The notes beneath the pieces are model-generated. The model searched no databases, was not told where the DNA came from, and saw only the letters and a list, made by a program, of their open reading frames with translations. Position numbers and translations under genes: made by a program. DNA of 64,000 nt from JAUCQB01 sp964586235 (lineage in GTDB: Bacteria > Planctomycetota > Phycisphaerae > UBA1845 > PWPN01): positions 12,085-76,084 of the forward strand of contig CAZPIO010000021.1 of NCBI GenBank assembly GCA_964586235.1. The letters are read 5' to 3'. Of the stretch, positions 54,554 through 63,887 are shown one piece after another (positions within the stretch are counted from its first letter, which is position 1; each line of letters begins with the position of its first letter).

Positions 54554-55378
54554 ATGCACACTGATCGACACCATACTGGAGACGCCCGCGTGTCGCTGCT
54601 GGAAGTCATCGAATTGTCCAAGGAGTTCCCGACCCCGGACGGGCCGGTCAAGCGCGCCGTGGACACAGTCAGCTTCCGCGTCGAGGCGGGTGAAATCTAC
54701 GGTCTTCTCGGACCCAACGGGGCGGGCAAAACCACCACCCTGAGAATCGTTTCCGGCCTGATGCATCCCACCTCCGGGCGAGCGGTGGTCAACGGCGTCG
54801 ACGCCACCCTCGATGCTGCGCGGGTTCGCGGTGCGATCGGCTTCCTGACCGCCAGCACCGGTCTCTACCAGCGGCTCACGCCGCGCGAACTGCTCGGGTA
54901 CTTCGCCGAACTGCACGGCATGTCCCGGGCCCTCATTCCCCGGCGGGTCGATCAGCTCATCGGCTGGCTGGGCATGGACGACTTCGCCCACCTGCGGTGC
55001 GGAAGCCTGTCCACCGGCCAGAAGCAGCGAACCAACATCGCCCGAGCCCTGATCGCCGATCCCCTTGTGCTGGTCATGGACGAGCCGACCCTCGGCCTGG
55101 ACGTGCTGACCAATCGGCTGATCCTCGATTTCATCCGCCACGAGCGCGAGCAGGGCAAAGCCGTGCTGCTCAGCACCCACCATCTTGATGAGGCGGAGGC
55201 CTTGTGCGACCGCATCGGCCTGCTGCACGAGGGCCGACTCATCGCCGAGGGAGACCTGGCCGCTCTCCGGCAGCAGGCCGGCTGCGAACGGCTCACCGAT
55301 GTCTTCCTGCGTCTGGTCGGTCATACCCCATCTTCAAGCTTTTCGGCCTCCGCGACAGCCGGGGAGGCGGCCTCATGA
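54554..55378 (+). CDS. ABC transporter ATP-binding protein (NatA-like)
   Basis: This 274-residue protein has Walker A GPNGAGKTTT, an LSTGQKQR signature, Walker B LVMDEPTLGLD and the switch His in LSTHHLDEAEALC. It should energise the permease encoded next, whose ATG overlaps its TGA by four bases. The type exports ions, lipids or drugs. ATG 54554 follows GGGTGGGG; a GTG at 54590 is possible. Confidence 0.92.
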   Translation: MHTDRHHTGDARVSLLEVIELSKEFPTPDGPVKRAVDTVSFRVEAGEIYGLLGPNGAGKTTTLRIVSGLMHPTSGRAVVNGVDATLDAARVRGAIGFLTASTGLYQRLTPRELLGYFAELHGMSRALIPRRVDQLIGWLGMDDFAHLRCGSLSTGQKQRTNIARALIADPLVLVMDEPTLGLDVLTNRLILDFIRHEREQGKAVLLSTHHLDEAEALCDRIGLLHEGRLIAEGDLAALRQQAGCERLTDVFLRLVGHTPSSSFSASATAGEAAS

Positions 55379-57504
55379 TCCGCCTTTTGCGGATATGGTC
55401 GATCTACCGCAAGGAACTGCTCAACATCACCCGCGACCGCCGCGCGATGCTGGCCATGATCATCATTCCCGTGGTTCTGTACCCGGCGCTGATGCTCGGT
55501 TTCGTCAGGGCGATGGAAAGCGACGAACTCCGGCTGCGGTCGCAGACCTTCCTGGTCGAGACCGACTCGGAAGACGCCGCGGCACAACTGGCCGAGATCC
55601 TCGGCCACGTCAGCCGGGAGGGTGGCAGGGAACAGGCCACCTTCCTCATCGAGCCCGGCAACACGCCGCCGGCAATGCTCGGCGACGATGTCCAGCTCCG
55701 GGTCGAGCTCGAAGACTCTCCCCGCCCCGCGCCGTTTCCCGACCATTTGACCGTCCGGGTGAGTTATAACGAGATCAACGCCCGAAGCCGAACGGCCATG
55801 GAACAACTATCCATGGCTCTGGGCCGTTTTCGAGACTTCGTGACCCGCCAGGCGCTGGAGCAGATCCTCGGCGAAGGGTCGGAGGGTACTCCAACCGCTG
55901 AATCAGCCATCGACCTGGTGCTCAATCCGGTGAATATAGAGACAGTCTCGTCGGCCACCGAGAAGCAGCGCGGCGGGTGGGCCCTGGGCCTGGTCGTTCC
56001 CGTGATTCTCGTCCTGATGACCATCACCGGGGCCATCTACCCGGCGATCGACGTGACCGCCGGCGAGCGCGAGCGTGGCACTCTCGAGGCTCTGCTGGCC
56101 ACGCCGGTGCCCGTGCTGCACATGGTGACCGCCAAGTTTCTGGTTGTCGCGACGGTCGGCCTGCTGGCCGCCCTGGTCAACGTCCTCAGCGTCGGGGCGA
56201 CGATGCACTTCGGCGGTCTGACCAAGGCGTTCGCCCACGGCGATGTGCCCATCAGCTTCCCGGCGTCGACGTTGCCGATCATTGTCTTCTCGATGATTCC
56301 GTTTGCCATGCTGGCGTCGGCGATCCTGGTCGCGGTGTGCAGTTTTGCCCGCTCCTACAAGGAGGCCCAAACGTACGTCACGCCGGTGATCGTCCTGGCC
56401 CTGGTGCCGGCCGTGGCCGCAACCCTGCCGAGCATCCAGCTCAAGGGCATCCTGCTCGTCGTGCCGGTGGGCAACATGGTCCTGCTGACGCGCGAGCTGT
56501 TCCAGCAGACCTGCACCTGGCCGCAGGTGGTGATCGTGCTGCTTTCGACGACCCTCTACGCGGCCGCTGCGGTCGGGGTGGCGGCGAGGCTATTCGGACA
56601 GGAGGCCGTCCTGTTCGCCGACGCGGGTTCCTACAAGACGTTGTTCAATCGCCGTTTGTTCCGGCCGATTTCGGCGCCGAGTGTCAGCCAGGTCATCCTG
56701 CTGATGGCGGTCTTGTTTCCGGCCGCGTTCTACGCCAGCGGATCGATTTCGGACCTTCTTGCATCTCACTTTGTTCGCGGCATGGCGTGGCTGGCCGTCG
56801 TGCAATTCGGCATTCTGTTCGTGTTGCTGCCCCTGGCGTTGGCCGTCTATCTGAAGGCCGACGTGGTCAACACCTTCCAACTGCGTCTGCCCCCGGTGCG
56901 GGCGTGGATGGCGGCGGTGCTGATCGGCCTGTCGACCTGGGTGATTTCCGCCGAGTTCGCCGACTGGCAGACGCGGGTCCTGCCCCCGTCGCAGTCCCTC
57001 GAGGAACTCGACCGAATGCTGAGACCGCAGATCGTGCAGACCCCGCTGTTGATCGTCGTGTTCCTGATGGCGGTCATACCCGCCCTGAGCGAGGAGTTCC
57101 TGTTCCGCGGATTCCTGCTGAGCGGTTTTCGCCGATCGGTCGGGAAATGGACCGCCATTCTGGTTGCCGGCCTGATCTTTGGCGTATTCCATTTCGTCGC
57201 GGACAGAATTCCGGTGGCCGCCTTGATGGGTGTGCTGCTTGGCTATGTGTGCTGGCAGTCACGCTCGCTGCTGCCGGGGATTCTTATCCACATCATGCAC
57301 AATGCATCCCCGATGGTCTTGCTGCATTTCGAGACCGTGTCCCGCTGGGTGGGTCTCTCGGCCGCCGAGGCGGCGACGGAGTCGCATCTGCCGCTCCGCG
57401 TGGTGCTCCCGGCGACATGTCTGCTCATCGGTGGCCTGGCTGTCCTGGCCACGCTTCGCCAGCGATCACCCGTGGCAGATTCGGGTTCTCCAGGCGCCTC
57501 GTGA
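55375..57504 (+). CDS. ABC-2 permease fused to a CPBP intramembrane protease
   Basis: This 709-residue membrane protein has an NatB-like ABC-2 permease in residues 1-430: WSIYRKELLNITRDRRAML, a large extracellular loop, then VVPVILVLMTITGAIYPAID with TAGERERGTLEALLATPVPV. The last 250 residues are a CPBP (Abi-type) domain with SEEFLFRGFLLSGF (Glu573, Glu574, Arg578), FGVFHF and a terminal HIMHNASPM. This fusion is an arrangement I recall from planctomycetes and relatives. The protease domain may process or regulate substrates; it is translationally coupled to the ATPase. Confidence 0.92.
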   Translation: MIRLLRIWSIYRKELLNITRDRRAMLAMIIIPVVLYPALMLGFVRAMESDELRLRSQTFLVETDSEDAAAQLAEILGHVSREGGREQATFLIEPGNTPPAMLGDDVQLRVELEDSPRPAPFPDHLTVRVSYNEINARSRTAMEQLSMALGRFRDFVTRQALEQILGEGSEGTPTAESAIDLVLNPVNIETVSSATEKQRGGWALGLVVPVILVLMTITGAIYPAIDVTAGERERGTLEALLATPVPVLHMVTAKFLVVATVGLLAALVNVLSVGATMHFGGLTKAFAHGDVPISFPASTLPIIVFSMIPFAMLASAILVAVCSFARSYKEAQTYVTPVIVLALVPAVAATLPSIQLKGILLVVPVGNMVLLTRELFQQTCTWPQVVIVLLSTTLYAAAAVGVAARLFGQEAVLFADAGSYKTLFNRRLFRPISAPSVSQVILLMAVLFPAAFYASGSISDLLASHFVRGMAWLAVVQFGILFVLLPLALAVYLKADVVNTFQLRLPPVRAWMAAVLIGLSTWVISAEFADWQTRVLPPSQSLEELDRMLRPQIVQTPLLIVVFLMAVIPALSEEFLFRGFLLSGFRRSVGKWTAILVAGLIFGVFHFVADRIPVAALMGVLLGYVCWQSRSLLPGILIHIMHNASPMVLLHFETVSRWVGLSAAEAATESHLPLRVVLPATCLLIGGLAVLATLRQRSPVADSGSPGAS

Positions 57505-57523
57505 TCCGTTACGGCTGACGTCG

Positions 57524-58636
57524 TCAGTTCTTGTCGCCGAATGAGGTTCCCACCGCCCGGGCGGCCTTGATGAGCGGATGATCGAGCGGCACGAGCCTCT
57601 GCTGACCCGCCACCGACTCGATCGGCACGCTGGTGATCCGGCCGTGCTGGCTTACCACGATCTGGTTGAATTGTCCGCTGAGGGCCAGTTCCAGGGCCTT
57701 GTGACCGAACAGTGTCCCGAGAACCCGATCGGCCGGCACGGGCGTCCCACCGCGCTGGACGTGACCGAGGATAGTCGCACGGCATTCGATCCGGGTGGCG
57801 GCTTCGATCTGCCGGCAGAGCGCATTGCTGACGCCGCCCAGCCTGATCGGGTCCGGGCTGCCGGCCACGACCCGCTCCACGGTCACCTCGCCTCCGACGG
57901 GCTTGGCCCCTTCCGATACCGCGATAATGGTGAAAGACTTGCCGTATTTGCTTCGCTTGAGGCAGTAGTCGCAGATCACGTCGAGATCGTAAGGGATCTC
58001 CGGGATCAGCACGACGTCGGCCCCACTGGCCAGCCCGCTGGTCAGGGCCAGCCAGCCGGCGTTCCGGCCCATGATCTCGACCAGCATCACCCGGTGGTGG
58101 CTCGACGCGGTGGTGTGGATGCGGTCGAGCGCCTCGACGGCGGTGTTGACGGCGGTCTCGAAGCCGAAGGTGATCTCCGTGTGCATGAGGTCGTTGTCGA
58201 TGGTTTTGGGTACGCCGATGCAGCGTACGCCGTGTGAGATCAGGCCGGCGGCGCCGGTCATCGTTCCGTCGCCCCCGACGCAGACGATCACATCGAGTTG
58301 ACGCTCGGCGATGTGCTCGATCACTCGTTGGGTGACGTCCTCGAACACGGGTTGTCCGTTCTGGTCGATTCCGACCATGAATTTGGACGGGTTGGCGGTG
58401 TTTGAGGTGCCCAGGATGGTTCCGCCGCGAGTCAGGATATTGGACAGGTCGTCCCTGCCAAGCAGCCGCATGCGGTTGCGGATCAGACCGAGGAAGCCGT
58501 CCTCGATGCCCCAGACTTCCAGGCCATGCTGATAGATCGCCGCCTTGGCCACCGCCCTGATCACGGCGTTCAGACCCGGACAGTCGCCGCCACCTGTCAG
58601 AATGCCGATACGTTCGATTCGCGATTCGTCAGCCAC
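57524..58636 (-). CDS. pfkA: 6-phosphofructokinase, mixed-type (Gly/Lys) active site
   Basis: This 370-residue glycolytic enzyme starts at GTG 58636. It has ILTGGGDCPGLNAVIRAV, CVGGDGTMTGA (residues 119-129) and GVPKTIDNDLM (141-151). Gly after GGD is the ATP-type residue, while Lys in PKTIDND is typical of pyrophosphate-dependent enzymes. This combination defines the mixed-substrate group III in the family literature, so the phosphoryl donor should not be assumed. HVQRGGTPVPADRVLG is the product-side block. The neighbour on the right is a GNAT gene on the same strand. Confidence 0.93.
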   Translation of the reverse strand: MADESRIERIGILTGGGDCPGLNAVIRAVAKAAIYQHGLEVWGIEDGFLGLIRNRMRLLGRDDLSNILTRGGTILGTSNTANPSKFMVGIDQNGQPVFEDVTQRVIEHIAERQLDVIVCVGGDGTMTGAAGLISHGVRCIGVPKTIDNDLMHTEITFGFETAVNTAVEALDRIHTTASSHHRVMLVEIMGRNAGWLALTSGLASGADVVLIPEIPYDLDVICDYCLKRSKYGKSFTIIAVSEGAKPVGGEVTVERVVAGSPDPIRLGGVSNALCRQIEAATRIECRATILGHVQRGGTPVPADRVLGTLFGHKALELALSGQFNQIVVSQHGRITSVPIESVAGQQRLVPLDHPLIKAARAVGTSFGDKN

Positions 58637-58710
58637 GTCGTTGTCCCTTTCACTCTAGATCGCCTTCACCGGTCGCGTGATATGGGGTGCCGGTGACGCC
58701 TCCGGCGGCG

Positions 58711-59172
58711 TCAACCGGTCGTTTCCTCGTTGACGTTCTGTTCAAGGATAACGAGGTTGTCTTCCGCATCGGCGTCGTACCGGATCCCGACGATGTTGTA
58801 GTTCTGGCGAATGGCCAGGTGCAGCATCGGCCGATGCCGGTTATAGCACTCAAAGCGGATGAGCTGGTAGCCCTGATCGCGAGCCCAGGCGGTCATCGCT
58901 TCCATCAGTTGAGCGGCGACGCCGGCCCGTCGATAGTCGGGAAGAACGCCGATGTACCAGCAATAGAACGTGCTCTGTTTGATTTCGTAGCCGAGGGCGA
59001 ATCCCACGGGTCGCTTGTCGATCTGGGCGATGAGGATCAGGGGGTTGTGCCGAGAGCCCATGCGATGGACAAAGGAGGCATGTTCCCGGCCCGGACGGAA
59101 GATCTCGTTGTACAGGTCGACAATCAGCGGCAGGTCGTCTATTCCCAGGGGCACGATCTCAGCGTTGGCCAT
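58711..59172 (-). CDS. GNAT-family N-acetyltransferase
   Basis: This 153-residue protein has the acetyl-CoA-binding block IGVLPDYRRAGVAAQLMEAM and preceding strand FALGYEIKQSTFYCWY, followed by RFECYNRHRPMLHLAIRQNY. The substrate is unknown. ATG 59172 follows AGGGA. It lies between pfkA and ftsH on the same strand with short gaps. Confidence 0.87.
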   Translation of the reverse strand: MANAEIVPLGIDDLPLIVDLYNEIFRPGREHASFVHRMGSRHNPLILIAQIDKRPVGFALGYEIKQSTFYCWYIGVLPDYRRAGVAAQLMEAMTAWARDQGYQLIRFECYNRHRPMLHLAIRQNYNIVGIRYDADAEDNLVILEQNVNEETTG

Positions 59173-59213
59173 GTCTGATCCCTGCTCGTCGAAAATGTGC
59201 CCGCCCGGCCCCG

Positions 59214-61244
59214 TCAGCCCGGCTGGGGAAGCGGGCCGGAGCCGAATTCCGGACGCCTCGCGGTCGCGGAATCATTCCCCGCGCTGGTTGGCCGCGAGGA
59301 AAGGCCTGTGTGCGCCGCGTCCAGCAGATCCGACACCGTTGGACGATCCAGTGTCTCACCCCTGATCAGGGCATGTACCTCCGCGGCCTCCAGGGTTTCG
59401 TACTTCAGCAGTGCCTGGGCAATCGCTTCCAGCTTCTGGCGGTTATCGTTGAGCAACCGGCGGGTGTCGGCATACGCCTCATTGATCACCCGCTGCACCT
59501 CCTGGTCGATCAGTCGAGCCGTTTCGTCGGAGTACTCCTTGCCTCCCGGCAGATCCAGCCACACCGTTCTGCGGGCCGAGTCGTCGCCGTAGTACACGAA
59601 ACCGATGCGGTCGCTCATGCCCCACTCGGTCACCATCTTGCGGGCGGTGTCGGTGATCTGGCGAATGTCCGCCGATGCGCCGGTGTTGACGTCGTTGCAG
59701 GCGACTTCCTCGGCGATCCGGCCCGCGCACAGGACGCGCAACTGGGCGTGCAGCCACTTGAGACTGTAGTTGGTCCGGTCCTTCTCCGGCAATGAGAACG
59801 AAGCCCCGCCGTAAGGTCCCCGCGGAATAATGCTCACCTTGTGCAGCGGATCGGCATCCGGCAGCAGGCATTGCACCAGCGAGTGGCCGGCCTCGTGGTA
59901 TGCGGTGGCCAGCCGTTCCTTCTCGTCGATCATCCGGCTTTTCTTGGCCCGGCCCCATCGCACCTTGTCCCGGGCCTCCTCGAGGTCCTCCATCTCGACG
60001 TAGTCCTTGTTGGACATGGTCGCCATCAGGGCGGCCTCGTTGATGATGGCCGCCAGGTCGGCACCGCTGAACATCGGGGTGCCACGGGCCAGCCGGTTCA
60101 GATCCACGTTGGGGCCCAGCTTGACCTTTTTGGCGTGGACACGCAGGATCTCGAGGCGTCCTTTGACATCGGCCAGCGGCACGAACACCTGCCGGTCAAA
60201 ACGGCCCGGCCGGACCAGTGCCGGATCGAGCACGTCTGCCCGGTTGGTTGCCGCGATCACGACGACTTGGTCGGAAGTGTCAAAGCCGTCCATCTCCACC
60301 AGAATGGCATTCAGGGTCTGTTCGCGTTCGTCATGCCCGCCGCTGCTGAAACCCGCGCCCCGGCGGCGGCCGACGGCGTCAATCTCGTCCAGGAATATGA
60401 TGCACGGCGAGTTGTCCTTGGCCTGCTTGAACAGATCCCGGACGCGGGATGCGCCCACTCCCACGAACATCTCGACGAAATCGCTGCCCGAAATGCTGAA
60501 GAAGGGCACGTCCGCCTCGCCGGCGATGGCCTTGGCCAGCAGCGTCTTGCCGCAGCCCGGTTCACCGACGAGCAGCACGCCGCGCGGAATCCGAGCGCCC
60601 AGGCGCTGGAACTTCTTTGGGTTCTTGAGGAACTCGATGATCTCGGCGCATTCCTCCTTGGCTTCGTCGATGCCCGCCACGTCGGCGAAGGTGATATTCG
60701 TGTGTTCCTTGGTCGTGACACGGTGCCGCGATCGCCCGAAGTTGCCCAGCATGCCGCCCGGTCCGCCGCCGACCCCGCGGAACTGCCGGAAGACGAAGAA
60801 CCAGATGAACGCGAATACCAGCAGCCAGGGCACCAGGCTGAGCAGAATGTTGATGAAGTAGCCGCTCGTGGGGTCGTTCTGGTAGCGGACGCCGGAGGCC
60901 TGGAGCTGGGCCCAGAACTCATCGTTGAACGCGTTTTCCGGCCAGGAGACCTCGAATTCGGGCGTCTGGTCCTTGCCCTGGACGTGCTTGAGTCGGCCAT
61001 TGATGGTCCCGCTGCTTTCCTGGATGGTGAGTTCCTCGATGTTGCTCTCGCGCAGCTCCTTCCAGAACTGGTCCATGCTCAGTTCTCGGCGCTGCCCGGT
61101 GTTCGACACGTAGTAGGCAACCAGGAGCACCGCCACCGCGATGAATGCCGCCCATCCGAACAGACCGCGCGACATGCGCATGGGGGGACCTGGAGGCCGG
61201 CCCGACCCCTGGCGATCATCGCGATCTGACGGATTCTCGGACAT
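59214..61244 (-). CDS. ftsH: ATP-dependent zinc metalloprotease FtsH
   Basis: This 676-residue membrane AAA protease has two N-terminal helices (about residues 28-47 and 131-152) around a periplasmic domain. Walker A is GEPGCGKT (227-234), Walker B IIFLDEIDA (282-290) and the second region of homology ATNRADVLDPALVRPGRFD (332-350). The zinc site is HEAGH (450-454). It degrades misfolded membrane and short-lived cytosolic proteins. ATG 61244 has GGAAAGGA upstream. Start and length are normal for the family. Confidence 0.97.
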   Translation of the reverse strand: MSENPSDRDDRQGSGRPPGPPMRMSRGLFGWAAFIAVAVLLVAYYVSNTGQRRELSMDQFWKELRESNIEELTIQESSGTINGRLKHVQGKDQTPEFEVSWPENAFNDEFWAQLQASGVRYQNDPTSGYFINILLSLVPWLLVFAFIWFFVFRQFRGVGGGPGGMLGNFGRSRHRVTTKEHTNITFADVAGIDEAKEECAEIIEFLKNPKKFQRLGARIPRGVLLVGEPGCGKTLLAKAIAGEADVPFFSISGSDFVEMFVGVGASRVRDLFKQAKDNSPCIIFLDEIDAVGRRRGAGFSSGGHDEREQTLNAILVEMDGFDTSDQVVVIAATNRADVLDPALVRPGRFDRQVFVPLADVKGRLEILRVHAKKVKLGPNVDLNRLARGTPMFSGADLAAIINEAALMATMSNKDYVEMEDLEEARDKVRWGRAKKSRMIDEKERLATAYHEAGHSLVQCLLPDADPLHKVSIIPRGPYGGASFSLPEKDRTNYSLKWLHAQLRVLCAGRIAEEVACNDVNTGASADIRQITDTARKMVTEWGMSDRIGFVYYGDDSARRTVWLDLPGGKEYSDETARLIDQEVQRVINEAYADTRRLLNDNRQKLEAIAQALLKYETLEAAEVHALIRGETLDRPTVSDLLDAAHTGLSSRPTSAGNDSATARRPEFGSGPLPQPG

Positions 61245-61328
61245 CTGTTCCTTTCCCGGTTTTCGCCTGGAAACACACCCCCCGTCTTTCGGCTTGCCTG
61301 TCGCCTGCAACCCTATATGCTATGCGGA

Positions 61329-61856
61329 CTACCAACTGTTTTCCATGTCCCCGACGATCTCTCGTGCCATCCTGCTGACCGCGTCCGACCGGCCCTGGTA
61401 GATAGTTTCGTCTGTTGGCGGCACGTAAGTCACGGTGCTCACGAATCGCGGTCGATCCCTCAGGAGCTTGCCCGTCCTCACATCCTTCCACCGGTACCGG
61501 ATGATGAGGGTTGCGGCCATTTCGCGGGGTCTGAGGCTGATCGGGTCCCACCCGAGTGACGACTCGCGCCATTCAAGGACCTCACCCGACAGGATCGTAT
61601 CGGCTTTTTCCGGAGCCGCGTTCGTGTATGGAGTCGAGACGTTGATTTCCTTACGAAGGGCTTCGGTCAACTGGAATTCGATGCCCCGGCGAAACTCCCT
61701 GGACTGAAACATTTCAACATAGACCGTGCGGACGGTCAGGGGGTGCAGTGACTCGCTGGTATACCCGCAGCCGCACGCCAGGATAGCGCCGGCCAGTAGA
61801 GACAAGCGTCCGATATTGGGTCCGAACCGGCATCTTCCGGTATGCGCTCGTCGCAT
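61329..61856 (-). CDS. LptE-family lipoprotein (LPS assembly)
   Basis: This 175-residue protein has a lipoprotein-like signal (LSLLAGAILACGCGY). Its LptE-like core is TVRTVYVEMFQSREFRRGIE, FQLTEALRKEI and ADTILSGEVLEWRES. LptE plugs LptD and helps insert lipopolysaccharide into the outer membrane. Its ATG shares a base with the stop of the BamD-like gene (TGATG). This supports a diderm envelope and a joint assembly operon. Confidence 0.8.
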   Translation of the reverse strand: MRRAHTGRCRFGPNIGRLSLLAGAILACGCGYTSESLHPLTVRTVYVEMFQSREFRRGIEFQLTEALRKEINVSTPYTNAAPEKADTILSGEVLEWRESSLGWDPISLRPREMAATLIIRYRWKDVRTGKLLRDRPRFVSTVTYVPPTDETIYQGRSDAVSRMAREIVGDMENSW

Positions 61857-62932
61857 CAGTGTTGTCCCCCATGGCCGCGGACCTTCGCCGAGGCCTGTGG
61901 CTCCGTGATTGGTTCCTCGAGAGGCTCGCCAATGCCGGCCAGACGGGTGCGGGCCTCTGCGGCCGCGGGCGTGTTCGGCCAGCGAAGGACGGTTTCCCGG
62001 TAGTAGAACTTCGCCGCCTGGTAATGCTCGGTTTTCTCGTAGAACTTGCCGATATCCAGGGCCTTGTCGGCGCGGGTCGCGGCGATCTGGTCCAGGATCG
62101 TCGGGACTCCCTCCTGTTCGGCAATGGCCGGATACTCCTTCCGGAATTGCCGGTATCGCTCCGCCGCCTCGATCAGCGGGGCCTCGTCGAACTTCACGCC
62201 GGCGAATCGGCCCTGTGCGCAGCGGGCGCTCATCAACAAGGCCCGTGCGTGCCAGCGGCTGCGCGGGTAATTGCGGGCGAAGGTGGCGTATTCAGACTCC
62301 GCCAGTTCGAAGTCCCCGCGGCTCGAGTAGTAGTCCGCTTTGGCCATTGCGGCCATCTCGGCCAGCGGTGTGTCCGCGTAGTTGGCGACCACGTCGTCCA
62401 TGATTGCCAGGCCGCCATCCTGGTCCCTGAACCAGAGCAGTCCGCCCCAGATCCGTTTTCGTTTGCCCGCCAGATATTGCTCGGCGACGCGGAAATCAGC
62501 GGACAGCGCGCCCTCCGCATACTCGGATCCCGGGTAGTCGCTCAGTAACTCCTGGTATGCCTTGTGAGCCTCCCGGTACAGGCCTCGTTCCAGGTAGGCG
62601 GTGCCCTTGAGGTAAAGAGCCTCGGGATACCGGGGGGCCGACTTGCCGTACGTGCTCATCCAGTCTTTCAGGATCTTGAGGCACGTCTTGTACTCTCCCC
62701 TGGCCAGCCATTGTCGGGCAATGTCGAGGTCACCGTCTTCGGTCCCCGGAACAGGCTCGGCAACCTGCACCCACTGGTTGGTCTGCTCATCAAACCTCAG
62801 GTGCTCGGCATAGCGGCGCGGGGGGACAGGGGTCTGGGCGGCTGACAGCGGTGTCGGCCATGCCGAGAAGACGATTGCCAGCAGACAGATGCCGTATGCG
62901 AGCAGGCGGAAGTCCGGAAGGGTATGCCGCAT
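61856..62932 (-). CDS. BamD-like/TPR outer membrane assembly protein
   Basis: This 358-residue protein has a signal region (LLAYGICLLAIVFSAWPTPL) after ATG 62932. TPR-type repeats include ALYLKGTAYLERGLYREAHK, AYQELLSDYPGSEYAEGALS and SEYATFARNYPRSRWHARAL, the pattern of BamD/YfiO, plus GKFYEKTEHYQAAKFYYRET. BamD supports folding of outer-membrane beta-barrels. A longer start at 63010 would add 26 residues without signal character. It is coupled to the LptE-like gene. Confidence 0.8.
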   Translation of the reverse strand: MRHTLPDFRLLAYGICLLAIVFSAWPTPLSAAQTPVPPRRYAEHLRFDEQTNQWVQVAEPVPGTEDGDLDIARQWLARGEYKTCLKILKDWMSTYGKSAPRYPEALYLKGTAYLERGLYREAHKAYQELLSDYPGSEYAEGALSADFRVAEQYLAGKRKRIWGGLLWFRDQDGGLAIMDDVVANYADTPLAEMAAMAKADYYSSRGDFELAESEYATFARNYPRSRWHARALLMSARCAQGRFAGVKFDEAPLIEAAERYRQFRKEYPAIAEQEGVPTILDQIAATRADKALDIGKFYEKTEHYQAAKFYYRETVLRWPNTPAAAEARTRLAGIGEPLEEPITEPQASAKVRGHGGQH

Positions 62933-63022
62933 AGCCAGGATTCCATGGGGCTCGAGAATCGAGTATCGCCGTGCGGAACACCCCGTCCGCACGGCCACGT
63001 CAGCCTTCATTAAGGGTGGCCG

Positions 63023-63051
63023 ATTATAAGATGGGCCTCACGTGGAGGCAA
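63023..63051 (-). promoter_or_regulatory. Promoter of the BamD-LptE operon
   Basis: On the minus strand TTGCCT (63051-63046), a 17-base spacer and a perfect TATAAT (63028-63023). Transcription would start near 63016, about 84 bases before ATG 62932, or just before the alternative ATG 63010. Confidence 0.6.
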
Positions 63052-63163
63052 TTCTCGTGGTTCGGGCGGTGAGGCTTGATACCACAAGAAGTTACGAACG
63101 TATGTCCTCATTCTGGCAAAGGCGTCGATTGTCGGTCCGCACACCGCTTCTAGCCCAGGGGGC

Positions 63164-63832
63164 CTAGGTTGGGCCATGTGACGGATTGTCGTCCCCGGTC
63201 GCCGGTGCCTTTGCCGGCCTCGCCAGCAGCAGGTATTGCGAGAAGATCGAGAAAGCCAACAGTCCCATGGACAGAATCAGCCGGAATACCCATGAGCCGC
63301 GACGTTGGCGCATCACCAGCCTGAACTGGGAGTCGTCAAGCACTCTTGGGCAGGTCATGACGCCGTCTGTGGCTACCCATTTCAGATACGCCGGGAATCC
63401 AAGGAGCCGGTCGGCGGCTCCAACACGGTACTCGCGCCCGAGCAACTGGCTCATCGCGTGATGGCGCGTCTGCCGGTCGATCTCGGCTTCCTTGTCGGGC
63501 TTCAAGGGCCGGGGATACCAGGACATGATCACTCTCCCGGCCGCCAGCCCTGGAAAGCTCGCATATTCGGTCACGAGCGTCGTGGTCCAGGTGATCAGGA
63601 CGACGGCCGCACCGACGAGACGAAGCGGTCCCGGCCGGGCGGGAGCGCCGCCGCGGCCGAAACGGAACATGATCGCCCCGATCAGCAGCCCCAGCACCAG
63701 GAAGAAGAATAACCCGAGATACAGCGGAAGAACGGCCAGGTAGCTGAGGATGATGCCCGCGGGTATGCCGCTGCAACAGCCTGCGACAAATGAGCGGCCG
63801 ATCCGTGAGCTTGTGGTCCTGGCCGTGTCCAT
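63164..63832 (-). CDS. Membrane protein of unknown function
   Basis: This 222-residue protein has about four hydrophobic segments: GIILSYLAVLPLYLGLFF with FLVLGLLIGAIMF, then LVGAAVVLITWTTTLVT, and a C-terminal VFRLILSMGLLAFSIFSQYL. The loop between the third and last holds SWYPRPLKPDKEAEIDRQTR and may be extracytoplasmic or cytoplasmic. No family recognised. It precedes the BamD operon on the same strand but is separated by more than 100 bases. Confidence 0.65.
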   Translation of the reverse strand: MDTARTTSSRIGRSFVAGCCSGIPAGIILSYLAVLPLYLGLFFFLVLGLLIGAIMFRFGRGGAPARPGPLRLVGAAVVLITWTTTLVTEYASFPGLAAGRVIMSWYPRPLKPDKEAEIDRQTRHHAMSQLLGREYRVGAADRLLGFPAYLKWVATDGVMTCPRVLDDSQFRLVMRQRRGSWVFRLILSMGLLAFSIFSQYLLLARPAKAPATGDDNPSHGPT

Positions 63833-63887
63833 GGACGGAGAGCTTATACCGGCCCATCCCTTTTAGGAAGCACGCGGGGAGTCAGTC

